The notes under the pieces: generated by a model
The model's input: only the letters and a program-made list of their open reading frames with translations
Database searches by the model: none
Told to the model about the DNA's origin: nothing
NCBI GenBank assembly: GCA_039545295.1
Contig: BCIK01000027.1
Location: 273,781 to 337,780, forward strand
DNA: 64,000 nucleotides
Source of the DNA: Udeniomyces pyricola
Taxonomy: Eukaryota; Basidiomycota; Tremellomycetes; Cystofilobasidiales; Mrakiaceae
Direction of reading: 5' to 3'
Part shown: in pieces, positions 35,979 through 49,013 of the stretch
Layout: each line of letters starts with the position of its first letter
Position numbering within the stretch: the stretch's first letter is position 1
Position numbers and translations under genes: made by a program

Positions 35979-38900
35979 TCAGTCCTCCTGGTTTTCCTCG
36001 TCTTCCTGCTGTCGTTGCTGGTGCACTTGATGATGTCGCTCCAAGTCCTCCTCCTCCTCCTCTCTGCTTCCCAACCCACCCAAACCCAACCCCTCACCAC
36101 CACCACCACCATTCCCATTCCCACCGCCCATGTTCCCACTGAGTCCTGGACTTGCGATGAGCGATTCGAAATCGAACGAGTCCATGTGACCACCGACGCC
36201 GGAACCCGATGCGCTCAGGTCGAAGGAGAACGGGTTCTGAGAGTGCGGCTCACAGATGCCCATGGCGGCGCCTGGAGAGAGAACACGTAAGAAAAAAGGG
36301 AGAGAGAGAGGGTTGGGATGAGGGTTGATTGATATGGATGGACCGAGAAGATGCACAGCGAAGGAAACAGAAAAGAAAAGAAGAGAAAAATAGCAAGAGA
36401 GGAAGGACAAACGACGAAAATCAGCGACCCAATTCAATGTAGCCCAATGCACATCAACGAAGACACACACAGCACACACACAGCACACCTTTGCTCCCTG
36501 GATGAACGTCCCAATCAGGAGAAATCAAACAGAAGATACTCACCAAGCGGGTTCAAAAACAACTCGTCCATTCCTTGCAGGTCTTTTGGCAACCTTAACG
36601 GTCCAGCCGTACTTTCCCTACGAGCATCATCTTCGTTCCGGCTTCCTCCGTTGATTTTAGGCACACCGCTACCACCACCACCACCACCGGCCATGTCATC
36701 GTCTTCCTCGTTGAGTTGATCCCGAAGCATATCGTTTTCTCCTCCCCCACCTCGTTCCCCACTGGCAAGGGATTCCCCACCCCGTTCGTTGCTATCGGCA
36801 AACTGCTGAACATGCGGTGAAAAGTACGGGCTTCCAATCGCCGAACTTGAGGAGGATGTTCCTGGAGCGAGCGTCTGACCGTTGGCCGAGTTTGGATCGG
36901 ACAAGCCATGGTGGTCATGCGAGAGGGACTGTTGGGTCTGGTGTGAGGAAGGATGAGGTTGACGAAGGGATGGATGGAGTTGTTGCTGTTGCTGCTGATG
37001 TTGGTGTTGCTGATGTTGTTGAAGGAGGTTGAACGAAGATGACGATGAAGATGAAGGAGCACCAGTAGGGTTGGCAGCAAAAGTGGAGGAAGGAGATGTC
37101 TGTTCATCAATAGCCGATTGATCGTCCGTCAATCGACGCAGGACAGCTGTCGAGAGAATCTCGAACGTTTCTCGGCAGGCGGCAGAGGAAGAGACGTTGA
37201 CTGATCAAGATTTTAGACCACGCCGCAGAGGAAATGAAGACAAAGCGTTAGGGAGAGTAAGGATCAGTATCGGTCTTCCAAGGGGTCCTTCCCTGTAGAA
37301 CATCCACCCGATCGGAATATAAGGGGAAGTGACACCAAAGATAACGGCAACAATCGAAGGCGCGACTCACAAGAGAGAGCTTGCAGGACACTCGAGCACG
37401 ACTGGATGTCCGCCACACTTTCCTGGAGCGATGGTGGATCATCAATGTTGCCAAGCGCAACGTTCCACAGCGAGTAAAGGTACGTGATTCCCGCTGGACC
37501 ATTGGTGCGTAGCAAGCGATTGGATCATCATGATCAAAGAAAAGTCAGCCGTGTTCCGTCCCTCGATTTGCGTAAGAAAAAGAAGAGAGAGAAGAAAACG
37601 ACTCACCCATAAAGAGCGTATGGGCTCCGAGCCAGAGGTAATTCATCTTGTTGGCTTGGTACATGCGACGAACGATCCGAATGAGGTAGCTCGAGGACCG
37701 GAGGCACGCAGAAAGAGCCGCTCGGGTCGGACGGGGGCATGCCGGACTGGGTCGGAAGAGAAGCAAGACCGAATCTGGATTGATTGAAAAAGAAGAAAAG
37801 GGAACATGAGTCAGAAGGTTTCATTATCGAATTGTATACGCTACGTTTTCAAACATCGCTTCAAAAACCCTTCACAACAGGGAGAAGAACGCACTGTGGA
37901 ACATGACGGCCCATTGTTCGGCATTCATCGAGCTGCTTTCCGATGTTGGGACCTCGCCCAACCAAACTTTGAGGCGCTCCAACATTCCATCCATCCATTC
38001 TTGGCTTGGAGCGCCCTTGAGACCGAGAGAGTCTACGCCTTCGACGCCGCTCGTGTTGACACGGTGCAGGCGGCGTTGGATCTCAGATTGGATGCGACGG
38101 ATGGAGATGACGTGGCGAATGACTTGTTTCGAAGGGGAAGGAGCACCAGGAAGGAGCGCTGTGGGTGTGATGAGAGAATCGTCGAGGAGGGAAGGGTACT
38201 GATTCACCAGGTAGGAGATCGAGGTTGAAATCATGCGGTCAGTTGAGCTTAAAGAATACAAGATGGCAGGATTATACAACAACGTACAGGACAATTGATA
38301 AATTCATCCGAGATCATGGGCGGTCGACCAAGATTAAAGCAAAGCTGTCGATCGAGCTATACAGTCCAAGACAAGGGCGGAATTACACAATGGTTGAGTA
38401 CACACCCGACCATCGCTTCTTCAGCTCCACTCAGAAGACAGATCTGGCTCTTCTGCTCTATGACTCACTTTGTAAGTGATCCAGAACAAGCGCCTTTTGA
38501 TGTCAACCTCGAGCGGGCTCGCATTGGCTGCGGAAAGCGCTTCATGATGGTAGCCAAATTCGACACATTGTCGCATGGCCATACCGACGAGGTACCAAAT
38601 GCTGCCTCGACCAGGGTTGAAAAGTGCGTACTGTTCGAGGCATAGTCGAACAAAGTCGGGGGACGATGCGTGAGACGATCAGCTATACAGGAAAGAGTAA
38701 TCCCTCAAGAAAAAAGAGGTCAGGATAAGACATGTTTGCAGCACCGTCAACTTACATGGCAGCAAAGCAGAATGCCCTGTAACCCAACATGATTGGAGCT
38801 CGCCAGAATCGAATCAATGTATTTCATCGCCTCGGAATGAAACGCTTCGGAAGACATGCGAAGTTCAGACGTTGGGTCGTGCGTCCGCGACAAAGCCATA

Positions 38901-41900
38901 GTACTCAGAGCTTGAGAGTGATTCAAGAGGGATAACAGAGGGGAGCAGGAATAAGGGAGAGGGGGAGGGGGAGGGGGAGGAGAGCAGAAGGATAAGCAAA
39001 TGTCCAAATGACTCAACGTTGGTCGAAATGAAAAGCAAAAAAAAAAAAGGAATTCAACGAAACGAGAGGGGCATACCAAGGAACATCAGGACGAAGAAGA
39101 GGTCTTCTTCAGTGGCAAGATCCGGTTGATCGAGGACGACGTCAAGCTATCCGACAAAGCATATACCTCTAACTGATGAGCAATGAATCACAAACCACCA
39201 AGGGACGTTGATTCAAAGGAAACCCAAAAGTGAACAGCCATCTTACCTGTTTGAGGAACGTAGGCATATGCAGCGTAGGCGAATGGAACTGGATGTATTC
39301 AATGTAAACCTCGAGGAGTCTTTCGATGGCCGCTCGTGGTGGGAGGGCAGGAATCTTGACCCGGGGTCGGCCTCCCATCCCGCCCGAGGACATGCCGTCC
39401 CCTCCTCGCTCGTGGCTCTCGCTCGCTTGAATGCCACCGTTTCCGCCCCCACTGCCGCCATGACTTCCCCCACCGACAGATCCACCCACAGATCCTGAGT
39501 GGTACCCTCCACCGGAAACAGGCGCATGAGACCCAGCCGTGGAAGCCGAGGTCGTAAACTCGGGTTGCTGAGCCAGTTGTGCGAGGGCATCGAGCGCCTC
39601 GGCTTCAGCGTGATTGTGTGGGCTCGAGGGATCAAAGGAATGAGGTCCTCCTCCGGTAGGAGCTTGGTGGGAGTGTGGTTGCGAAGGAGAACCCTGGTGT
39701 GCAGAGGTCGATGGAGAAGATGGCGACGGGTGGTAGTTTGGGTGAGTCGCTCCAGCCGGACCTGTTTTCATGACGGATGATAGAACCATGCGAGCCAGTG
39801 AAACTAGGGACGATGGCGAGCGTACAAGATCAACATGGAGGGTCAGCGCACTATCACACAGCAAAATTGAAATGCAATCCCAAGACTCCGATGGCCACAA
39901 CAAATACGCACTGCCGGATGAGGAGCCCATAAACTTTGGCTCGCCGCTTTGCACGCCCGCAAAGCCGACGCCGTTGAGAAGGCTGTCCATATCCCGCTGA
40001 CCGCCCCGCTCGCTTCCGGCGCCGCTATTGGTCATAGGTGATCCGCCCGACTGGCTGCTACCCTGGTGCTGACCATCCATTGGCGGATGAAGAGATCCGC
40101 CTGAGGTATCCCCTCCGGCGTATGGAATGTATCCTTGAGAAAGCGGATGCGGTGGCTGCTGCTGTGAGTGATAAGGGCTGGTGTTGTAAGCCGACGATGA
40201 ATCCTGTCGACCATAACCTCCGTTGACGCCGTTGCTGGCTCCTCCCTGGCTTGGGCTACCAGCCCCGCCGTTAGTTGAGTCAGCATAAAAATATGGGGGA
40301 GATCCCTGCGAGGTTGAAGCCAGGGGCTGGTGTCGATCGTCCGAATACGGCAGCGGAGGGGGCTGATTAGAGTAAGGTGAGTATTGATCAGAGGGAGCGG
40401 CGTAACTCGCTGGAGCGGGAGGGACGTAGTTGTTGATGGGAAGCAGGACCGGTCCAGCCGCACTTGGGATAGCGGCAGCGGCCTCGGCTCCGCCTTCTCG
40501 AGCAGCGAGCTGCCGTCGAAGAACGAGGATTTCTTGCTCGAGTTCGTAAAGGTAACTAATTCAAGAGGTAGACAAGATAAGACTTAACAACGAGCGGACC
40601 CCAAACGACGTCACTTGAAAAGGAAAACACTAGCTGTGGCAGAGAAGCGTCACTCTTACCTTCGCGAAACATTCTTCTTGGACACGGCATCGAACCCAAC
40701 ACACTCAACCTTAGCCTGGCGAAGGTAAGACCAGAACGAGGAGAGAAAAAAAAAAATGGCCAACGAGAACTTGTTTAGCAATTGCCGAGGGTAATACGTT
40801 TTGGATACGTCGTTTCGACGAGAGCCACGAATGCTTGTGAATGTGATGATGATTACTGACTTTCACGCAGGCACTCTGATGAGGTGTACAACGATCGGGA
40901 TACAATATCGGTCGCAATGAGTAGATAAAAGCCGATGAAGGTACACAGCCGATTAAGAGTGAAAAGGGAGAAGGGAGGGAAAAGGGATGAGCCTGTGTGT
41001 TGCTTTCGGATACCACCGAGAGTCCTCTGCGCCATGCACGAGACCTCATCATTCTACCCTCGACTGTACGCACACAAGCCGGCAATTTGCCGTCACACTA
41101 TGAGATGACGCCAAGACGCGAGGAGGACGCAGAAGAGCGCGAATAGAGATCGAGATGGGCCAGAGGAAGGAATTGAAGTCAGTAATGGGTTCCTTGTGGT
41201 GGAGATGTCCGAAGCGGTCTCATTGCCAGTCGTAGAACGGTTGCCTCGGCCAGAAGCTTGGTGTCATCGCACCCCGAAGGTTTTTCAATCGAGAAGTCAA
41301 CTGGGATGGTATATATAAGAGCTGTAGAAGGAGAGACGGTACCTTGCTCTTTCGATTCCGACATCTCGCGCACGCAGAGATTGCCCTGGCTGTATATGGA
41401 CGATAAAAAGACGGATGCCAAGTGACGGGATGGATGGGATTAGCCGTGCGGTGTCAAGATGTTTGAGGACTGGGGGGAGGGCTAGATGGGTGGATCAAGC
41501 GTGGAGGATGGTGTGCCGCAAGATGGACAGCGACCGGCGAGGGCGAGGAAAGAAGGCCAGAGGAACGAAGAGCGCGAAGGTGGGGGGGGGGGGGAGAGAA
41601 GACGAGCAGGCGGCGGCGGCGGCTCCCCCAGAAAGGCAGCCAAGGCAAGGCAGGGACGATGGCCAAGAGACAGTACATGGATAACGAGCTGGTTGTGATT
41701 GACTGACCGACGGTATGGGATCCTGCTAATTCAGCTGTGAGGGGGGTTGGAGCATAGATAGATCCAAAGAAAGACGGGGCGTGAGCTTGGGTGTGCGACC
41801 GGCCAGCAGCGAAAAGAGGCGATGGCCGAGAGCGAAGAACGAAGCAAGGCAAGCCCGACCACTCTGCGCCCCCATGTCGACGGCCCATCCCCTCATCGAC

Positions 41901-42208
41901 TTGGGCCATCAGTCATCCAACGTGTTATGGCCGACGTTGAGACGGTGAGGTCCTTGGTTCATCATCCACACGAAGACCAGCGTCGGACGCAGAGCGTGGG
42001 AGGGGCCAGCCGGCGAAAAGCGACAAGAGAAACGAGGCACGGAGTCCTCCGACGGGCCCCTTGTTCTGCTGTCTGCGTGAGAGTGTGTTGGCCGGGGCAA
42101 GGTCTGTCCTGATGGCCGGACTGAGTCGGGTTTGTTTATGGTTATGGCATGTGGCTGACGAGGACTGGAAGGGTGTGCGATAGGGATGGATGACTGACCT
42201 GTTGACAT
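35979..42208 (-). CDS. Zn2Cys6 fungal transcription factor with fungal_trans domain
   Basis: A Gal4-type DNA-binding regulator of roughly a thousand residues. The zinc cluster is pieced together from exons 42208-42199, 41389-41343, 41097-41074, 40875-40861 and 40715-40660. It reads MSTARAISACARCRNRKSK, then CDGKLPACSACVKAKVEC, which has all six cysteines. It continues through VGFDAVSKKNVSRSYLYELEQE into a short coiled-coil dimerisation region (exon 40555-39912). A Gly/Ser/Gln-rich linker follows, then the middle-homology domain (RPRVKIPALPPRAAIERLLEVY near its start, GRGSIWYLVGMAMRQCVEFGYH, RRLFWITYK, DRMISTSISYLV). The C-terminal part is Gln-rich and acidic, a plausible activation region, ending at 35979. 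The first 10-nt exon and its ~800-nt intron are inferred from phase only, so the true start may differ. The junction between TYK (38473) and DRMIS (about 38235) does not splice in frame with a simple intron. Target pathway unknown. Confidence 0.85.
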
Positions 42209-42868
42209 CCGATGGAGAGAGTTGAGCTATCGATGAGGGACGGATGGAACGCGTCAAAAGAAAAGCGAAGGGGGAGGGTGGACGTTTTAGGCGAGAGCGC
42301 ACTTTTCTCCATCGGCCTAAGCCTCGATTCTCTAGGTGGAATATGTACTTTGCACGTCTCTCTCTAGCCTTAGCTTGTGCAATATACAGTATGCAGTATA
42401 TAGTACGCGGTCATACATTCCACAAGTCCAGTATCCAACTCATACTTTAGTCCATTCAATTAATCCGCATTCACCACACCATTGTCCGTCCCTCTTCCCA
42501 GCGCGCGCCCGTCAGTTGCTTACTGCACCGTCGCCCGCCTCGACGAGTCGACGACTGGAAGGGTAAATGGAATCAGCCCCTTCCTTCGCCCTAGGCCTAC
42601 GCCGACGACGACTCCATGAACGCTCTCAAGATCTCAAGCTTGATCAAGTGTTCGACTCCCCCAACGCGGATGTCGTCACTCACGACAATCATTTGTCCTC
42701 GTAAAACGTATAGTTGGAGTTGTTTAACTACCCACTGGCTCCTCGCTCGTCCACAACTCCTCCTAAGATTCAAAACTAAACTCAGACGGCCACGCAGTTG
42801 ACTTTGAATACCGTCATTTTATCCCAAGTCATCCTCTGTCCATCACGCTCCAAAGTCCACCAGCCATT
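42209..42868. promoter_or_regulatory. Transcription-factor upstream region / COG2 3' flank
   Basis: This 660-bp spacer lies between two minus-strand genes. It holds the presumed promoter of the Zn2Cys6 factor and the terminator of COG2. A short run of imperfect CAGTATATAGTA-like repeats occurs around 42385-42405. A GTTCGACTCC match at 42647 resembles a tRNA B box but lacks a cloverleaf. No gene is supported. Confidence 0.45.
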
Positions 42869-45800
42869 CTAAGTAGTATGACTGCTCGCGTCTCCAACCT
42901 CCCCCGCCGCGAACGTAGGACCTTCATCGCTCGCCACCGCTCTTGCCTCATCCCATCCCTCCTCTCCCCCATCGTCTCCCAGCCCTAATCCCAACCGCCT
43001 TGCTCCCTCCCTCAACCCTCCCACATCGAGCGTGTACTGCTTCTTGACATTCTCTTCGTCCCGCTTCTCCTGGTCGGCTGCTGCTGCCGCCGCCGCCGCT
43101 GACGACGCCGATGACGATGAGAACAAGGAAAAGGCCGAAGACGTCTTGGGTTTGGACGATCGATATCGCTTCAGAGAACTCTCTTGCGAGCGAATCGACA
43201 GGAGCGTCGATATGTATCTACAAGGAAGGGATTGAGTGAAACGGAGGGTCATCGAGCAGGGAGAGTAGGACAAAATAAATGGGTCAAAGAGAGAATCACA
43301 GAACCGGACAAAGATGGCGTCAGCATTTTGTCAACAAGATCATACACTCGTGCCACAGAAAGAAGAAGAAACAGTAAGATCAGGAGATAATAATAATCAT
43401 AAAAAGCCACAACCCAACTCACCTCTGCAACACGGCTTTCACGACCGCCTTTCCAATCTCGGTCCCCCATTCCTCCTTCAACCCCTTGCCCACCCCTGCA
43501 CCGTCTTTGAAGAACTCCTTGATCGGTTCCCATACGCCGGCGACCCAGTAGCTCGGTTCGGACGGGCTCTTGCTCTTGTTATTCGCCGTTGACCGGTATT
43601 GGGACGAGATCGATCGGATCAGGCGAAGTGGCTCGGAGCAGTGCCGGGTGAGATGGGTGATGATGAGATTTGTGAGAGGAGGTAGGTACGTTTGGTTCAG
43701 AGAGTGAAGAGCTGACGTGAGAGTAGCTGGAAAGGAGTCGAATCAAGCAGAGAGAGAGAGAGGATAATGACAAAAGAAGCAATCCATGCAACATCAGCTT
43801 ACACTGCAGCGACCAAGTTGGAGCGATCAAAGTGAAATGGATTGTTTTGTGTGTCTCTTTCGATCGAAAAAAGAAACAAACCTTCTGCGCTCTTCCCTTG
43901 ACCTCTTGATTCATGTTCCCCATCCTCCTCTTCATAGCCGTAATCATCATCGTCGTCGTCGTCCTCCCATTTATCCTCGTCAAGACAACCCTTGATACGT
44001 CTTCGCCAGACACCCCACACGGCTCCCTCGAGCCGTCCCAAATCGCCCATGACAGCACACGCCGTTCGAAGCTTCCTCTCTTCCTCGGCCAACACAGCCG
44101 GATCTGTGGAAAGAGCCGGCAATTCCGAGGTCGTCGTTTGGTTGTTGGCAGTAGAAGAAGACATCGTCGGAAGAGGCGTCGACCGGCCTGAAGCCGAGGG
44201 CGTTCGGAACTGACGAGGCGTCGCAGAAAGTGAAGAAGGAGGGTTGAAGGATGCAGAAGGAAGGGACATAGGGGGTTCTAAGGGGCTGACGATGGTGTCA
44301 ATCCATGTGCGGTATCGACTGATGATCTAAAAAGAGACCACAAGGCAGAAGAAGATGCCAAGTTGAGGACATGAAGCAAGAAAAGACGTAAAAAGCGACG
44401 TAAGAGCCCAACACCCATCAGTATCGCGTCACTCGTTCATCACAGTGCGCCGCTTGTCGACTAAAATAATCTCACCTGTAACGACAATCGCCAAAACCTC
44501 CAACCAATTTCCCCAATGTACACGTCCTCCTTCCAGCACCCTTCCAAAGCGTTCAACGTCAATGCCGATTCCTTGAGTTCGAATCCGCCTCCCTTGCCCG
44601 CACTAGATCCCTTCCTCAGCCCTTCCTCAAGCTCCACGACGATTGCCTTGAACCGCAGCTGGAAGTATACTGGCAGCTGCCATCGACTCGAAAACGTCCG
44701 GTACGTCGCCGTCGAGCGCATGTGCAGCAACGCCGGGAGCGAAGGAGCAAGCGTCGCTTCGAAATGGTCGAGGAACGTCCGAAGAAGGCTGTAGTGGTAG
44801 TGGAGTTCGTCCGGTCGCCCAGCAGCGAAAATGACACTTCCAAGTTCGTCCATCAATCGATCGCCAACTTCTCGCCAGACAACGTTGCCAAAAAGCTCGA
44901 ACCCTTCGCCATCGTCGCTCTGAATTCCTTCTGGAGCGGCACTGGCATTTCCACCGTTTGCCTGACCCTTGTTGCTAGTGCTGTTGTGGCTGGGCAAACG
45001 TTCGAGAAGCATACTCTCCTCGAGTCCACCCCCACCCGCTCGTCGATCGACCTTGCGAAGACGCTCGGCGACATCGAGAATCACTCCGCATTCCTTGTCA
45101 AGGTCACGGAGGAGCCGATTGAGAAGCCCTGCTAGCGGAGAGGAATCATCTTGGATCAAATCGCGAGTCGGCACAGCGGTTGGCAAAGGTGTCAGGTCGA
45201 ATGGGTTGATGTCGGCCTGAGAAGGATGGCCAACATCAGCAGGCGTCGCTGAGATGGGGGTCGAGGGTGGGCGGGCTGATAAGTCTGGGGAGAATGGGTT
45301 TGATTTGGTGCCCATGTAGGGCGTTTGAGGGATGGAGGGCGATGTCGACTCGTGCAGAGCATCCGCGGAAACAATCTGAATCAGAGTCGCATGTTGCAAA
45401 GGCATCAGAAGGGTTGCTCCATAGACACGGATATACTCGATCCCGGAACGGGCAGGGGGAATGTCTCTCTTACTTTTCGCACGATAGGGCGGACCATCTC
45501 TCTTCGAAACAGATCCTCTGCATCGCGCCATCCGCCGATAAGCTGATACGTCTTGAGACATTCGGTCAAAGTCGCCCGGATCTTGTCCGTGCTGGCGTGA
45601 GTCGAGGATAGCGAGGAGAGCGTTTCGGAGAAGAGATGATCGAGGTCTCCGTTGAGGGTGTTTCTGATCCGCTCGATTCGCTAACCAAGTTCAATAGTCT
45701 TTGTCAGCTCTTGAGCGATATGATGTATCAGGAGGATCAAACAACGAGTGATGCGAGCAGAGACATCGAGTGATAGCAACGTACCCAGCCCACTTCCGCG

Positions 45801-46854
45801 ACGATGACGCATCCTTCTTTGGAGGCTTTATCGGCTAGATAGAGGACCCTTGTGTATTCGCTTGCTACTCGGGCTACAAGCTTTTCCTCGCCGTGAGTAC
45901 TGAGCGCTGCAGCGGCAGAAGATCCTTCGAGCTTGGTCGTACTGGAGGTGGACGGGGCCATGGCTGTCGAGGACGACGAACTGGGAGGGGTCAGGGAAAG
46001 CAGGGTCTCGGTCCGAGTGAGGGAATCGGTGAGGTCGAGAAGAAGTTGCAGCAAGTTCTGTCAATGATGGATAGAGTAACAGAGTGTATTCATCAGAGAT
46101 CAGGGAGGTGATATGAGAGCAGGAGTTTGAAAGCCGAGGAAAGGTCAGCCAGGGGAAACGCACCTTTTCATCACGGAGTTGAGCCCGTTCTGAGAGCTTG
46201 CTTTGAACAGCTTCTTCGTTGGCGACGAGAGATGACCTGATGACCTAGAGTAGGTGATTTATCGTCTATCAGTTTGTTACTCAAGGTACTGTAGCTTCCT
46301 CATCTATATCTTGGTTTCGAGCTTACTTCGACATCCTCCTTCAAATATCCCAAAGGTCCCGTCAATCTCTCCAATCTCTTGCCTTCTCCCTTGAGCCCCG
46401 TACCGAGCCCAACGAAGTCCTCGTAGTCTTCGTTGATGACGCCGACGAGTTCTTCCTTGAGGGTTGCGAGGTACGTGCGGAGTTCGGAGCGGAGTTCGTC
46501 GAGGGGCACGGGCAGGCGGGAGAGAAGGAACGCGTCGGGGTCCCAGGACGAGGCTGGATTGGACGGAGAGAGGAGTGGATGGGCATGAGAGAGTGGGGCG
46601 AGAAACGGCTAGGCAAAATTCATTGGGAAAGTTTCCGGGGACCAGATCCAGGTTGACAGAAAAGGGCGATGAACGATCAGTCAGAGAGTGAAACGATGAG
46701 GAATGCATGCTGAGCATGCCGAGAGATGGTCGAGGACGTAGCGATGCGAAAGGGGTCTCACTAGTTCGTGTGGGACTCCATCTGATTCGATTGACTCTCG
46801 CTGAGAGGCGGGAGGTATGAGAGGGGCGCCTTGGGAACTGAAGACTTTGCTCAT
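42869..46854 (-). CDS. COG2: Conserved oligomeric Golgi complex subunit 2
   Basis: Model of 9 phase-consistent exons, about 977 residues: 46854-46762, 46608-46327, 46244-46164, 46057-45785, 45680-45474, 45375-44476, 44326-43882, 43726-43423, 43217-42869. COG2 is a lobe A subunit of the eight-member COG tether, which captures retrograde vesicles at the Golgi. The N-terminal signature SWDPDAFLLSRL followed by LDELRSELRTYLATLKEEL and INEDYEDFVGLGTGL is characteristic of the COG2 N-terminal domain, a helical coiled-coil region that assembles the lobe. The C-terminal half contains the long helical region (RTFLDHFEATLAPSLPALLH, YWVAGVWEPIKEFF). The protein is longer than most COG2 proteins because of Ser/Thr/Pro-rich insertions (around 45960-45900 and 44270-44100), a poly-Asp tract (43920-43990) and a polyalanine run (43079-43105). 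The start at 46854 gives MSKVFSSQGAPLIPPASQRE, followed by an intron at codon 31. Confidence 0.92.
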
Positions 46855-47478
46855 GTCTGGTAAGGGGGCAAGGAAAGAAGGCGAGATGACCGAGACGCGT
46901 CGGCGCAGGGCAGGACAGGCCGAGATAGGAAGGGGACCTGCTTTCCAATCGAGGGGATGATGTCGGAAGTTGTTGGGACAAAGGGGGATGAGGTTGGTCA
47001 AGGGATGCCAAGATGTAGTAGACGTATAGAATATATGTGAAGGCGTGAAGGTGATGAGATGGATGAGTCGAAGAAGACGATGAAAGAGTTGGAGAAGCAG
47101 AACACGCGACGCCGACTGCGTGAGACAAACGTGACGATTATGAGATTGTGCATTCATCTCCATTTTCCAGTATATACATATATATATATATATATACACA
47201 ATTCTACATTTCCCACGCCTGATCAATCAAAGTTTTCGACACAAAGTACCAATATTCAATCCCCCTCACTTCCAAGACGGGTCATCTTGCTTCACCAAAC
47301 AAACAATATGCATTCCAATCAACCAAGCAAGGCTAACGATATCAAGTGTGCGCTTTCTCCCCTCGGGTCTCCTTTGCCTGCTGCGACTGGGCCGTATTGG
47401 AAAGGTAGCGCTCTGTGTAGAAAGCCCACACATATCACAAAGAGGATCCCACATAACTGCAAATCAGTATCTCGGGAT
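46855..47478. promoter_or_regulatory. COG2 upstream region / GST 3' flank
   Basis: This 624-bp spacer lies between tandem minus-strand genes. It should hold the COG2 promoter and the GST terminator. A TA-dinucleotide tract (about 47171-47197) is the only notable sequence; it may serve as an efficiency element for 3'-end formation of the GST transcript. No gene is supported. Confidence 0.5.
47171..47197. repeat. (TA)n microsatellite
   Basis: A short TA-dinucleotide tract interrupted once by CA, within the spacer between the COG2 start and the GST stop. Confidence 0.85.
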
Positions 47479-48574
47479 TCAGCCCAAAGAAGAAGAAAGG
47501 CTGCTCAGAAATTCAAAGGACTGACTGTAGATTTGGTCATAATGTTGTTTCTCCGAGGTCGTGGCCTTGACCGACGGATGCTCCCTGCAAGCCCTAGTCC
47601 AGGCTACAAATTTACCCGAGACATCCTCAGCCTTGAATGCACGATGTTCCTCCAAGATATAGATCTTGTTGAACCAAGGGGCTAGAGCAATGTCGACGAC
47701 ACCAAGCTTGTCACCGCCGTAGAAAGGTCCCTGAACCTTGGATGAGAGCTCTCGGAGCGATTCGATCAGGTCATTCCTTGCCTCCTCCTGAACGGACGAC
47801 TCTTGGGCCTGAATAAGTTTGAACCATGTTGGGAGAACCTTCTTGCCAATGTAATCGAGCTGAATGCGGACGAGCGCCTTTTCAACCGGATCGGCTGGGA
47901 AGAGATTGGGGGCGTTGGGGAAAGCATCCGCAAGGTACTGTGGAGGATCGGTTGTAAATTCAATGTTATACTCAGCCATCTCACGCTGTGTATGACCGGT
48001 TTGCATCCATAAGAGTAGGGTACACACCTCGATCAGGATCAAGGACTCGTAGAGAGCCTTGCCGTGATGTTCGACAGCAGGAACGAGTCCCTTACTTGAT
48101 GGGACATGTGATGTAAAGACGGAATCGTCAGCTGCTGCGAAACGCAGATCGATGCAACCGTCTCGGACGAAACATCACAAGGCACACAAAAACGTATAAC
48201 GAACGGGTTGATGGCCAAAAACTCGGGAGACTTGTGATAAGGGTTGACCTCCTTGTACTGGTAAGGAATTTTTGTCTCCGTCAAATAGATCCATACTCTC
48301 TGGTTGAAAGGGCAGAACCAGCCCGAGTGAAAGATGAGCGGGTTTTCGGCTTGGTGCTTCTCGACTTCGAGAGCAGCGGGACCGGTAGCATGGGGAAAGA
48401 TTTCTGGATGATGGTGAGCATATCGTGAGGGGATTAAGAGCAGAAGAGAAGGATGTCAGCTAAAGATGACGTGGCCAGGATCGAAGCGTGATTGGGATGA
48501 GCGAAAGTGATTGATTGCGTCATCGAAACACTTGAAAGGCATAGACACGGACCAGCGTCAGGGATGGATGGCAT
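47479..48574 (-). CDS. Glutathione S-transferase, omega-like
   Basis: Four exons (48574-48553, 48403-48205, 48094-48028, 47937-47479) give 248 residues, the usual GST size. The enzyme conjugates or reduces substrates with glutathione; omega-like members favour thioltransferase or dehydroascorbate-reductase chemistry through a cysteine. The N-terminal thioredoxin fold shows SGWFCPFNQRVW, with the cysteine in the catalytic position, then NPKGLVPAVEHHGKALYES, which contains the conserved cis-Pro and the glutathione-contacting ES pair. The alpha-helical C-terminal domain includes DKLGVVDIALAPWF, the N-capping/hydrophobic staple region. The start at 48574 (MPSIPDAEIFPHATGPAALE) is reached through a 22-nt first exon whose phase fits exactly. 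Substrate unknown; a role in xenobiotic or oxidative-stress handling is inferred from the family. Confidence 0.93.
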
Positions 48575-49013
48575 GGTAGATAGTGAGAGGCTGAAGAGTA
48601 GACGGGTGTGGTTGAATCTGAGTGAGTGGGTGAGATGGATGATGGAGGTGTGATGGAGAAAGAAAACAAGTTGTGTGAAGATGTACGTTCGACACAGTCA
48701 GCAGAACAGTCAGTCTCCATCACCGAGGTTGCGTCAGCAGCTAGAAGCACATCCCGATGATGATCAATCACGCCTTTTCGCCCGTGTCATCGAACATTTG
48801 GCCACCTAGTTCATATACCGGTTATCTGGCGAATGAATGTTATATGTATCATACATACAACGTAAATGATGGATTTATACATTTGTGTTGTAACAAGCCG
48901 CGAGTTGATCGAACTTGATGTATTTACGTTGCCACAATAGCCATTCCGATCCGTGAAGCCTTCATGATCAAGGTTGGCACCGTCAGAGAAGTCATATATT
49001 ATCATTATCATCA
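48575..49013. promoter_or_regulatory. GST upstream region / MFS 3' flank
   Basis: This 439-bp spacer lies between tandem minus-strand genes. It is A/T-rich near 48840-48950, consistent with the 3' end of the transporter transcript. It carries the GST promoter on its left side. No gene is supported. Confidence 0.5.

Noticed and set aside
41454..42302. Minus-strand frames of 99-151 codons upstream of the zinc cluster as the N-terminus of the transcription factor
   Set aside because: They are low-complexity or out of phase with the CC|AGG acceptor at 41390; only the 10-nt exon at 42199-42208 fits the phase well, and even that is tentative.
42630..42670. Possible tRNA B box (GTTCGACTCC)
   Set aside because: The bases on each side cannot pair as a T stem, and no A box or acceptor stem lies at the right distance.
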